Part shown: positions 1 through 6,178 of the stretch, one piece after another
Layout: each line of letters begins with the position of its first letter
Numbering within the stretch: position 1 is the first letter of the stretch
NCBI GenBank assembly: GCA_016763235.1
Contig: JAESUE010000061.1
Coordinates: 1 to 6,178, forward strand
DNA: 6,178 nucleotides
Reading direction: 5' to 3'
DNA from: Pseudomonadales bacterium
Lineage (GTDB): Bacteria; Pseudomonadota; Gammaproteobacteria; Pseudomonadales; UBA3067
Program-made: the position numbers and the translations under genes
The notes under the pieces: model-generated
What the model was told of the DNA's origin: nothing
The model's database searches: none
What the model saw: the letters and a program-made list of their open reading frames with translations, nothing else

Positions 1-938
1 TGAGCACCAGTTGCCGAACGCACTCCAGCAGATGAACGAGAGCGCGCACCCGCCTTAACAGTACGCGTCGGCTGACTTCGGCTATCCAGCAAACCCGTAA
101 TTATTTCGGCTATTTTCACTGCATCAGCGTTCTGTAAATAGATAACTTGTATCGTACTACTTTTTGTAGAAGGTCTATCCAGCTCCACGATTAACGTTTT
201 AATCCGGGCCCTTGCTGACGCCTCGCCTTTTAAGATAAGACTATTTGTCCTCTCATCAGCAACGATTCGCACTCTACTCGCTTTATTAACAGACCTCTTT
301 TTATTCTTCGCCGATGAGGCTGCTGGAGAAAGGCGCTCCAGCAAAGTAACGACATCAGTAACCCAAGCCTCTTTCAGCAGAATCACTTCCACCTCTTCGC
401 TTTCCGCGTTATCTATACGCCGAATAATTTTTTCAATCCTGAGAATATTCTGGGCGTGATCTGAAATAATGAGCGCGTTGGCAGAGGCTACAGCTGCAAC
501 ATGCCCATATTGAGGCACCATAGGACGAAGAATCGGCACCAGCTCCGTAGCAGAGGTATGCTTAACATCGATAACTCTCGTCACCATTTGCTCACCGCTC
601 ACAGCTCCCTTCGCATCCAGCTTCAGGTTGTCCTGTTTTGCGCCATTTGTGGGTACTATCTTTACCACTTCACCGGACTCTACCGTGGTATACCCATGAA
701 CATGCAACACTGACTTAAATACTTCGTAGATTTCATCTGCTGTCATATCCGCATTAGAAATGACCGTCACTTTACCTTTAACGCGTGGATCAATCACAAA
801 GCTCTTTCCGGTAATATCAGAGATTTGTGTGACCAATGCGCGCACATCTGCATCGCGGACATTTAAGCTGCCCGCTAAAACCAGACCACTCATTATTAGA
901 AGAAGAGGGAAACTGACTAAAAATAAAAAACGCTTCAT
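1..938 (-). CDS. gspD: Type II secretion system secretin GspD, N-terminal part (cut by left edge)
   Basis: Outer-membrane secretin that forms the exit channel of the type II secretion system. The frame is open from an ATG at 936-938 to the left edge, giving 312 codons, roughly the first half of a family that is usually about 650-700 residues. Residues 1-22 look like a Sec signal peptide (Lys2-Arg3, a Leu/Phe/Ile-rich core, then Leu-Val-Leu-Ala). N0 spans about 24-100 and carries the motif FVIDPRVKGKVTV at 47-59, the part that binds GspC. N1 is about 117-177, with QYGHVAAV and ANALIISD. N2 is about 182-255, with VADERTNSLILKG at 226-238. N3 begins near 262 (QVIYLQNADAVKIAEII) and the window ends inside its variable loop, which is strikingly Arg/Ser-rich. 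The C-terminal secretin barrel lies outside the window. The start sits 53 nt after gspC and has no clear Shine-Dalgarno sequence, so translation may depend on gspC. Family assignment is very secure. Confidence 0.96.
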   Translation of the reverse strand, partial: MKRFLFLVSFPLLLIMSGLVLAGSLNVRDADVRALVTQISDITGKSFVIDPRVKGKVTVISNADMTADEIYEVFKSVLHVHGYTTVESGEVVKIVPTNGAKQDNLKLDAKGAVSGEQMVTRVIDVKHTSATELVPILRPMVPQYGHVAAVASANALIISDHAQNILRIEKIIRRIDNAESEEVEVILLKEAWVTDVVTLLERLSPAASSAKNKKRSVNKASRVRIVADERTNSLILKGEASARARIKTLIVELDRPSTKSSTIQVIYLQNADAVKIAEIITGLLDSRSQPTRTVKAGARSRSSAGVRSATGA

Positions 939-991
939 GTTATTTCGACATTTATCTGTAAGTTTATCGGATGTTTCGCATTATGCTCATT

Positions 992-1975
992 TCACCCCTG
1001 GGGCAGCGGATAGCTAACCGTAAAACGACGAGAACCTCGTTGAATTACAATTTTTGCTCGCTCAGAGGTTAGTATTTCCCTCAACAGTGCATCATCTCCC
1101 TGTAGTTCGTTCACTGGAAAGTCATTAACAGAACGAACAATATCTCCCGGTCTTAAGCCTATCCCCCTAAGAATATCTTTAGGCGCGTTAACACCAACCT
1201 TAAGACCTGGCTCCCCGCCATCGGTGGTGGGCTCCATCCCTGCTTCCACTAAAACTGCAGCAAACTGTTCGGCCGGGTTGGCGCCATAATCGTTTAGGAT
1301 ATCCTTTACTGAAGTGATTCTTCCTTTACGAATATCACCAATGATACCTCGCCTTTCATGTCGACCACTTTTCCTAGGTGTTTTTTTAACTCTTCGAGGT
1401 GTAGCTGTAATCGGTGCTTTCATGCTCGGCCCTGCAAACCGTAGCGTCTCATACTTCGCACCGCGTCTTAAAATAACAAATTTATTTCGGACTTCGTGAA
1501 GAGCAACACCTCCAGGAATTTTGTCACCAACTCGAAAGCGTTTGGCCGCTCGGTTAGACGCAATAATGGCACTAGATTCCACCGCATTCGGAGCGACATA
1601 AACCCCTTTAAGAAGCAATTGCAATCGGGTATCAGGCGCACTCACTCCCACCTTTTTCACAGGCTCATTTTTCGCTGCGTTGACCACACCAAACAAATCC
1701 CATTCGGAAATTTCTTTGCCATAAACATCAGCAGTGGCAACTGCTTTAGTGGGAAACGAAGCCTTATCGTGCACCGTAACATTAACACCGCTGCCGTTAT
1801 CAAACGCCAACCACGTGAGATCAGCCAGCATATAACATATAGAAAGCACAAAACCCACTGCGAGAATCACTGACAGATGCTTTAGGCTATTACTAATGGG
1901 GTTACCAATCACTTTAAAAAACACCACATTGCTCGGTGAGGAGTTTCGTAAAACCCTCTGTTTGTGAAAACGCAC
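992..1975 (-). CDS. gspC: Type II secretion system inner-membrane protein GspC
   Basis: Bitopic inner-membrane protein linking the cytoplasmic-membrane platform to the secretin. The 327-residue protein has a cytoplasmic N-terminus (about 1-32), one membrane segment (about 33-57, VILAVGFVLSICYML), and a periplasmic HR domain (about 92-180, starting WDLFGVV, with LLLKGVYV and the FRVGDKI turn) that is known to bind N0 of GspD. A highly basic linker (about 194-210, rich in Arg/Lys) leads to a C-terminal PDZ domain (about 235-323, GLRPGDIVRSVNDFPV at 273-288). Length is at the upper end of the family, which is commonly about 270-310. The start is GTG, directly abutting the TAG of gspN and in the same frame. 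A GGA five bases upstream is a weak ribosome binding site; GTG codons 17 and 18 are alternative starts. The gene sits between gspN and gspD, as expected for its partners. Confidence 0.94.
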   Translation of the reverse strand: MRFHKQRVLRNSSPSNVVFFKVIGNPISNSLKHLSVILAVGFVLSICYMLADLTWLAFDNGSGVNVTVHDKASFPTKAVATADVYGKEISEWDLFGVVNAAKNEPVKKVGVSAPDTRLQLLLKGVYVAPNAVESSAIIASNRAAKRFRVGDKIPGGVALHEVRNKFVILRRGAKYETLRFAGPSMKAPITATPRRVKKTPRKSGRHERRGIIGDIRKGRITSVKDILNDYGANPAEQFAAVLVEAGMEPTTDGGEPGLKVGVNAPKDILRGIGLRPGDIVRSVNDFPVNELQGDDALLREILTSERAKIVIQRGSRRFTVSYPLPQG

Positions 1976-2728
1976 CTAATTCCATAATTTCTGAGAGACT
2001 TCAAAAATAATATCTTCGGCCTGGCTATTTGCGGCCCAGCGCTGACCAATCAAATCAAGCAGTCGCCGTCGAACCTGAATAACCCCTAGACCCTTACCAC
2101 TCAAACGTGCGCTGACCAACTCTTCAGCATCCAGTTCTACTCCATCTAAAAAGGCCAACACTAAATGCCCATCGTGAGAGGAAAGCGAAGCGGAAATTTC
2201 TGGCGCTGAAAACTCTTGATCATCACGCCCTACCCTATAGGTAATTAGCCCACCTTCCCAGGCAACTCGACCATTCGCCGCAATAAATGCCCCCCAGTTC
2301 CAATCAACTCTCTGCACATTCACATACACGGGATTACTCATACTGGCAGGCAAAGGTTTCAAAAAATGATTTATCAAGCCAGGAGAAAATTTCGCCCTAA
2401 CATCGAGCACGCCCAGCCCGAAAGGGGAGATAAACGCCGTTGCATCGCCATCGAGTAGGTCCTGATAGGAGGATAAATCCAGCTCCAAGCGCAAACGCCA
2501 AATAGAGCGAGGAGACACGCGCCATGAAACGGGATAACTTATACCCTCAATATAAACACGCGCCTCTCCATTCCAAGCGGAACCCCGTAACTGAGAAACA
2601 CTTTGTTCGAGCCCGGGTTGTTCGGCAAGGCCAACAAAGTACTTCCACGCCACACCCGCAGGCAGGGTCGCAATAAGGAACACGAAATAAGCAACGCCCC
2701 CTAACAACAAATAACGCTTGCCAATCAT
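1976..2728 (-). CDS. gspN: Type II secretion system protein GspN
   Basis: Accessory inner-membrane component of type II secretion (T2SN family); its exact role is unsettled and many systems lack it. From the ATG at 2726-2728 the protein has 250 residues: a short positive N-terminus (MIGKRY), one membrane segment (about residues 5-27) and a periplasmic domain rich in beta strands. The family-like motif GSAWNGEARV lies at 49-58, followed by YPVSWRVSP at 65-73. The frame can be extended to a TTG at 2744-2746 (256 residues), which overlaps the stop of ssb as currently read. I prefer the ATG because it gives a standard positively charged membrane start and because that overlap exists only through the ssb frameshift. 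Neither start has an ideal Shine-Dalgarno sequence. The gene ends with TAG immediately before gspC. gspN upstream of gspC differs from the usual C-to-N order, where N is last. Assignment is supported by sequence pattern and context. Confidence 0.87.
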   Translation of the reverse strand: MIGKRYLLLGGVAYFVFLIATLPAGVAWKYFVGLAEQPGLEQSVSQLRGSAWNGEARVYIEGISYPVSWRVSPRSIWRLRLELDLSSYQDLLDGDATAFISPFGLGVLDVRAKFSPGLINHFLKPLPASMSNPVYVNVQRVDWNWGAFIAANGRVAWEGGLITYRVGRDDQEFSAPEISASLSSHDGHLVLAFLDGVELDAEELVSARLSGKGLGVIQVRRRLLDLIGQRWAANSQAEDIIFEVSQKLWN

Positions 2729-2742
2729 CTCTTCAACTTGCC

Positions 2743-3318
2743 TCAACCACAGTCAATACTTCCCCTTGCCTTAGCCACCAGGTGACCTCTAAAAAGGGAT
2801 ATCATCGTCAAGCTATCGTCAAAGCCACTACCGGAAGCCTTCGCCGGTTCACCTTGGCTAGGCGGGTTAGCACTACCTTGTTTTGGTGCTGAGGCCGGAG
2901 CTCGACTATGAGAGTTGTCTTCTTGAGGTGCTATCTGGTCATACCCACTATAATCGTCTGCCCCTGCTGCTGGGCCGCCACGACCATCCAGCATTTGCAT
3001 TTCACTCGCCACAATTTCGGTGCTGTAGCGGTCTTGCCCAGTTTTCTGATCCTGCCATTTACGTGTTCGCAAAGACCCTTCAATATAAACTTTAGAGCCC
3101 TTTTTCAAATACTCGCCTGTTATTTCAGCAAGCCGATTGAAAAATACCACCTTGTGCCACTCTGTACGTTCTTGTTTTTGGCCACTTTGTTTGTCAGTCC
3201 ACGACTCGCTCGTAGCAATAGCCACATTAGTTACAGCTCCACCAGAGGGCAGGTACCTGGTTTCTGGTTCACGTCCTAAATTCCCAATTAGGATAACTTT
3301 ATTAATACCTCGAGCCAC
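2743..3318 (-). CDS. ssb: Single-stranded DNA-binding protein, C-terminus frameshifted
   Basis: Essential protein that coats single-stranded DNA in replication, recombination and repair. The OB-fold (about residues 1-112) closely follows the E. coli pattern: INKVILIGNLGREPE, the ATSESW strand, TEWHKVVFF and GSLRTRKW, with the stacking residues Trp40, Trp54, Phe60 and Trp88 all present. A Gly/Pro/Ser/Gln-rich linker follows (about 113-165). The frame as read then gives GFDDS and a 22-residue unrelated tail to TGA at 2743-2745, 191 residues in all. The expected tip DDDIPF plus TAG is encoded at 2789-2809 one frame away; one extra T in the TT at 2810-2811 would give GFDDSFDDDIPF and a normal 176-residue protein ending at 2789. 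The start is GTG, with a good ribosome binding site. The gene lies 38 nt downstream of the transporter. Identity is certain; whether the frameshift is real cannot be told here. Confidence 0.96.
   Translation of the reverse strand: MARGINKVILIGNLGREPETRYLPSGGAVTNVAIATSESWTDKQSGQKQERTEWHKVVFFNRLAEITGEYLKKGSKVYIEGSLRTRKWQDQKTGQDRYSTEIVASEMQMLDGRGGPAAGADDYSGYDQIAPQEDNSHSRAPASAPKQGSANPPSQGEPAKASGSGFDDSLTMISLFRGHLVAKARGSIDCG
2789..2809 (-). other. Displaced SSB acidic tip (DDDIPF and stop) in the -1 frame
   Basis: On the minus strand this stretch reads GAC GAT GAT ATC CCT TTT TAG, exactly the conserved SSB tip Asp-Asp-Asp-Ile-Pro-Phe and a stop, but in the -1 frame relative to the ssb start. The -1 frame is closed just upstream by TAG at 2813-2815, so the tip is reached only if the frame changes within the few bases 2810-2812. 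No slippery heptamer or long homopolymer lies there, which points to a base-loss mutation or a sequence error and not to programmed frameshifting. The tip is known to dock exonuclease I, RecO, PriA, the polymerase III chi subunit and others. Confidence 0.9.
2804..2822 (-). repeat. 8-nt direct repeat at the ssb frameshift
   Basis: TTGACGAT occurs twice on the minus strand, at 2815-2822 and 2804-2811, separated by AGC. Removing one 11-nt unit would also restore the DDDIPF frame, giving SGFDDDIPF directly. The pair could simply reflect repeated Phe-Asp-Asp coding (FDDSFDDD) in the ancestral gene, which favours loss of one T in the second copy over an 11-nt insertion. Confidence 0.7.
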
Positions 3319-3327
3319 AGCTTAAAT

Positions 3328-3334
3328 CTCCCTT
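3328..3334 (-). promoter_or_regulatory. Ribosome binding site of ssb
   Basis: AAGGGAG on the minus strand lies 9 nt before the GTG at 3316-3318. It fixes the non-ATG start of ssb, which agrees with where homologous proteins begin (Met-Ala-Arg-Gly-Ile-Asn-Lys). Confidence 0.75.
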
Positions 3335-3356
3335 GTACATGTTTTGACTTGTCACT

Positions 3357-4748
3357 TTACTTATTTTGCTGCGGATTAACCAGAGATAATTTTTCTAATT
3401 GCGCCACATCCAAAGTACGCTTATCCACCTTGAGATAAGCAACACCCTCATCCTCCAAAACCACTGCTTCTTCAACACCGTCAATGCCAAGTAAATCCTC
3501 AAGCAGGGCCGATCCACGCTGCGGTTTTGGAGCACCACCCTCTGGCCAAAGCCTTAATACTTTGCCCTGGAGCAATATTGGAGCATCCATCGTCCAGATA
3601 ACATAAAACCAAACTAGCACCAATAAAAGCAGCGCTATAAACACCGAGGAATAACCCAGGCTACCGGATAACCCGCCTCCCAGAATACCACCTAAAAAAG
3701 CACCCAGAAACTGCCCACTGGAATACACGCCCATAGCGCTGCCCTTCTGCCCAGCTGGAGCAACCCTACTCACCAAAGAAGGTAGCAACGCTTCCAAAAG
3801 ATTAAAGGAAAAGAAAAATAAAAATAGCGCCAATACAATACTATCCAAATCCCGATGATACAGAGCCAACAATAACAATCCGATGAACATAATTACCACC
3901 GCTAATAGGAACACCTCTTTGATCCTTGCCATCTTTTCCGCGAAGATCATTAAGGGTAACATTGCCAAAAAAGAAAGCCCTATCGTTAATAAGTAAATGT
4001 GCCCATGCTCGCTACTCTCCAAACCTGAGTATTGATTAAGAATAAGAGGAAGCACCACAAAACATGCAGTTAAAATAAAATGAAGCAGAAAAATACTGAG
4101 GTTCAGGGGAATCAGGGCTTTGCTAAAAAACACCCCCCTAAGCTGCCCCAAAACAGGCAGGGCTTCCTTGTTTCTATTAAAGCTTTGCGGCGTAGGCACG
4201 AAAGAGTAACTTACCCACATCCCCCCTACTGCTAAAATTGCCGTGATCCAGAATAGCCCACCTAAACCCACCCAACCCACCAAGCTAGGAGCCACCATCA
4301 TTGCCAGCATGAATGACAAGCCAATGCTCATTCCAATAACTGCCATGGCCTTAGTTCGATTTTCCTCCTGAGTAAGGTCAGACAACAAAGCGGTTGTCAC
4401 CGCCGCAATAGCACCGCTACCTTGCAAAGCCCTGCCTGCAATTACGCCATAGATGGATTCGCTCAAAGCAGCCACTACGCCCCCCATTGCAAATAAAGCC
4501 AAACCAAAATAAATAAGCGGCTTTCGCCCCACCCGATCAGACAACAAACCATAGGGTATTTGGAAAAGTGCTTGCGTGAGTCCGTAAACCCCAACAGCCA
4601 AACCAATCAGGAAAGGCGTGACCTGTTTATACTCATCACCAGCATAAAGACTAAAAACCGGCAACAGCATAAATAAGCCCAGCATACGAAGGGAATAAAT
4701 GCCTGCCAAGGCTCCAGTAGCCTGTTTTTCTTGTGGGCTAAAACTCAC
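3357..4748 (-). CDS. MFS transporter, YajR-like with C-terminal ferredoxin-like domain
   Basis: Proton-coupled major facilitator of the inner membrane; substrate unknown, and relatives are usually called drug or sugar exporters. The 463-residue protein shows about 12 hydrophobic segments, from about residue 14 to 387. Motif A is intact in the loop after the second segment (GLLSDRVGRKP, 67-77), and the RALQGSGA motif of the fourth segment is at 106-113. A long loop (about 185-209) divides the two six-helix halves. After the last helix there is a soluble cytoplasmic tail (about 396-463) containing GIDGVEEAVVLEDEGVAYLKVD (421-442); this resembles the ferredoxin-like YAM domain at the C-terminus of E. 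coli YajR, whose overall length (about 450) is similar. The start is GTG with AGAGGT 10 nt upstream. The gene lies between divergent uvrA and ssb, an arrangement I recall from Pseudomonas. It may be co-transcribed with ssb. Family is secure; the YajR subtype is likely. Confidence 0.92.
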   Translation of the reverse strand: MSFSPQEKQATGALAGIYSLRMLGLFMLLPVFSLYAGDEYKQVTPFLIGLAVGVYGLTQALFQIPYGLLSDRVGRKPLIYFGLALFAMGGVVAALSESIYGVIAGRALQGSGAIAAVTTALLSDLTQEENRTKAMAVIGMSIGLSFMLAMMVAPSLVGWVGLGGLFWITAILAVGGMWVSYSFVPTPQSFNRNKEALPVLGQLRGVFFSKALIPLNLSIFLLHFILTACFVVLPLILNQYSGLESSEHGHIYLLTIGLSFLAMLPLMIFAEKMARIKEVFLLAVVIMFIGLLLLALYHRDLDSIVLALFLFFFSFNLLEALLPSLVSRVAPAGQKGSAMGVYSSGQFLGAFLGGILGGGLSGSLGYSSVFIALLLLVLVWFYVIWTMDAPILLQGKVLRLWPEGGAPKPQRGSALLEDLLGIDGVEEAVVLEDEGVAYLKVDKRTLDVAQLEKLSLVNPQQNK

Positions 4749-4758
4749 TATTTACGAT

Positions 4759-4764
4759 ACCTCT
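4759..4764 (-). promoter_or_regulatory. Ribosome binding site of the MFS transporter
   Basis: AGAGGT on the minus strand, 10 nt before the GTG at 4746-4748. It supports the GTG start, which gives a short hydrophilic N-terminus before the first membrane helix, as expected for the family. Confidence 0.55.
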
Positions 4765-4828
4765 GTTAACGAAGCCGAGCATTTTATCAAACCCGCTAGA
4801 ATAGGCATACGCCAATCCCAGGATAAAA

Positions 4829-4856
4829 CTCACAAAGCGTGCGCATGAGGTATAAT
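4829..4856 (+). promoter_or_regulatory. Candidate sigma-70 promoter for uvrA
   Basis: A perfect -10 hexamer TATAAT at 4851-4856 is preceded, with a 16-nt spacer, by CTCACA at 4829-4834, which matches four of six bases of the -35 consensus. Transcription would start near 4862-4864, leaving a leader of about 48 nt before uvrA. The 162-nt region between the two divergent starts (4749-4910) must also hold the promoter for the leftward genes; no equally good minus-strand pair was found. No CTGT-N8-ACAG LexA box is visible in it. Confidence 0.55.
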
Positions 4857-4910
4857 ATTCGGCTTAATTTCAAGCTCCCTACCTCAGAATCCAGAGTACC
4901 CGACATCACA

Positions 4911-6178
4911 ATGAATAAAATACAGGTTCGCGGCGCACGCACTCACAACCTCAAAAACATTAGCCTAGACATTCCCAGAGAAAAACTAGTGGTCATTACC
5001 GGCTTATCCGGCTCAGGAAAATCATCACTAGCCTTCGACACCCTCTATGCGGAAGGTCAGCGTCGCTACGTGGAGTCTCTTTCCACGTACGCCAGACAAT
5101 TCCTATCGCTTATGGAAAAGCCCGACGTTGACCATATTGAAGGCTTGTCACCTGCCATTTCCATTGAACAAAAGTCCACCTCTCACAACCCCCGGTCCAC
5201 CGTTGGCACAATCACAGAAATATATGACTACCTGCGCCTACTCTATGCCCGCGCAGGCACACCCGCCTGCCCAGAGCACAAGGAGATCCTTGAAGCACAA
5301 ACCATCAGCCAGATGGTTGATCAAATCCTGACCCTGCCAGAAGGCCAAGGCATTATGCTGCTTGCTCCAATCATACAGGAAAGGAAAGGAGAGCATCTCC
5401 ATGTCTTCGATGAACTGCGTAGCGAAGGTTACATTCGCGCCCGCATAGACGGTATCATTACCGACCTTGAGCATCCGCCAACACTCGAAAAGAACAAAAA
5501 ACACACCATTGAGGCCGTCATTGATCGCCTCAAAGTTCGCAAGGATATACAAACCCGCCTTGCTGAGTCGTTGGAGACAGCCCTCAATCTAGCTGATGGC
5601 AGCGTAATTATTGCCGCAATGGATGACGCCTTTAACGACAAGATATTTTCCTCGCGTTATGCCTGCCCGATTTGCGGCTACTCTTTACCAGAATTAGAGC
5701 CACGACTATTTTCCTTTAACAACCCTGCCGGCGCTTGCGCTGATTGCGATGGACTAGGGGTTAGTCAATTTTTTGATCCAGTAAAACTAGTCACCTCAGA
5801 AGAGCTCAGTCTTGCAGAAGGCGCCATCCGCGGCTGGGATCGCCGCAACAATTATTATTACGCGCTACTTCGTAGCCTTTCTAAGCATTACGATTTTGAA
5901 CTAGACACCCCCTACAAACACCTTCCGGAAAAAATAAAAGCCACCCTACTTCATGGTAGCGGCCGAACCAAAATAGACTTTGAATACGAAGGCGCACATG
6001 GGCATCACATCATCCGGACACATACGTTTGAAGGCATCATTCCCAATCTTGAACGTCGCCACAAAGAAACCGAGTCTGACGCAGTTAGGGATGAACTTAA
6101 TAAATACCTAAGCACTTCGACTTGCCCCACTTGCAGCGGCGCGCGCCTCAACCTTTCCGCTAGAAATGTGTTTATCAA
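4911..6178 (+). CDS. uvrA: Excinuclease ABC subunit A (UvrA), N-terminal part (cut by right edge)
   Basis: Damage-recognition ATPase of nucleotide excision repair, which loads UvrB onto lesions; cytoplasmic, a dimer. The frame is open from the ATG at 4911 to the right edge, 422 codons of a family of about 940-950 residues. The N-terminus (IQVRGARTHNLKNI) and Walker A of the first ATPase (GLSGSGKSS, 31-39) are typical, followed by LYAEGQRRYVESLSTYARQF. The UvrB-binding region lies at about 120-245 and includes ERKGEH (157-162). A zinc module has the Cys pairs 252/255 and 276/279. The damage-binding insertion domain follows (about 287-398), then another Cys pair at 405/408. The first ABC signature, Walker B and the whole second ATPase are outside the window. 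No strong Shine-Dalgarno sequence precedes the ATG, but the start matches the family exactly. It is transcribed divergently from the transporter and ssb. Confidence 0.98.
   Translation, partial: MNKIQVRGARTHNLKNISLDIPREKLVVITGLSGSGKSSLAFDTLYAEGQRRYVESLSTYARQFLSLMEKPDVDHIEGLSPAISIEQKSTSHNPRSTVGTITEIYDYLRLLYARAGTPACPEHKEILEAQTISQMVDQILTLPEGQGIMLLAPIIQERKGEHLHVFDELRSEGYIRARIDGIITDLEHPPTLEKNKKHTIEAVIDRLKVRKDIQTRLAESLETALNLADGSVIIAAMDDAFNDKIFSSRYACPICGYSLPELEPRLFSFNNPAGACADCDGLGVSQFFDPVKLVTSEELSLAEGAIRGWDRRNNYYYALLRSLSKHYDFELDTPYKHLPEKIKATLLHGSGRTKIDFEYEGAHGHHIIRTHTFEGIIPNLERRHKETESDAVRDELNKYLSTSTCPTCSGARLNLSARNVFI

Noticed and set aside
939..991. Regulatory element in the 53-nt gspC-gspD gap
   Set aside because: AT-rich, but no hairpin, clear ribosome binding site or promoter pair could be supported.
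501..1017. Two plus-strand open frames of 70 and 85 codons opposite gspD
   Set aside because: The minus strand encodes continuous, conserved GspD N0-N1 domains here, so these are shadows.
1314..1873. Plus-strand open frames of 61 and 125 codons opposite gspC
   Set aside because: They are antisense to a clear GspC coding region, have no recognisable domains and look like shadows.
2729..2788. Terminator or promoter between ssb and gspN
   Set aside because: CACCTGGTG is a short palindrome without loop space or a T-tract, and the TTGACT at about 2751-2756 has no -10 at suitable spacing.
2789..2823. Programmed -1 ribosomal frameshift producing a normal SSB tip
   Set aside because: The -1 frame has a TAG at 2813-2815, leaving only a few bases in which to slip, and no slippery heptamer, long homopolymer or obvious downstream hairpin is present there.
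2883..3325. Plus-strand open frames of 62-123 codons opposite ssb
   Set aside because: They lie antisense to the conserved SSB OB-fold; Cys/His/Phe-rich translations show no family pattern.
5047..5641. Open frames of 70-104 codons on both strands inside uvrA
   Set aside because: They overlap the intact UvrA reading frame and show no start signals or domains.

Overview
The window looks like a chromosomal segment of a gammaproteobacterium of moderate GC, probably from the Pseudomonas / Cellvibrio / Saccharophagus / Teredinibacter side of the class. The evidence is the block uvrA <-> MFS transporter - ssb, which I recall from Pseudomonas genomes, joined here to type II secretion genes. The genus-level guess is inference. 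The window is almost fully coding, with no RNA genes, insertion sequences, CRISPR arrays or long repeats that I could see.

Layout from the left edge: gspD (secretin, minus strand, cut by the left edge), gspC, gspN, ssb and a YajR-like MFS transporter all lie on the minus strand, transcribed right to left with gaps of 0 to about 60 nt. They could form one transcription unit MFS-ssb-gspN-gspC-gspD that continues off the left edge. A 162-nt divergent intergenic region separates the transporter from uvrA, which runs rightward off the window; only about its first 422 codons are present.

Functionally there are two groups. uvrA (nucleotide excision repair) and ssb (single-stranded DNA binding) are genome-maintenance genes flanking a transporter. 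gspN, gspC and gspD are the first genes of a type II secretion operon: GspC is the inner-membrane clamp whose periplasmic HR domain contacts the N0 domain of the GspD secretin, and both domains are visible here.

The most notable observation is in ssb. The conserved acidic C-terminal tip, Asp-Asp-Asp-Ile-Pro-Phe followed by a stop, is present in the DNA but out of frame by one base, so the protein as read ends in an unrelated 22-residue tail that runs up to gspN. This is either a real one-base deletion (or an 11-base imperfect duplication) or a sequencing error. It matters because the tip is the docking site for many DNA-repair partners. I found no convincing undescribed multi-gene system; the remaining observations concern start sites, junctions and domain details.
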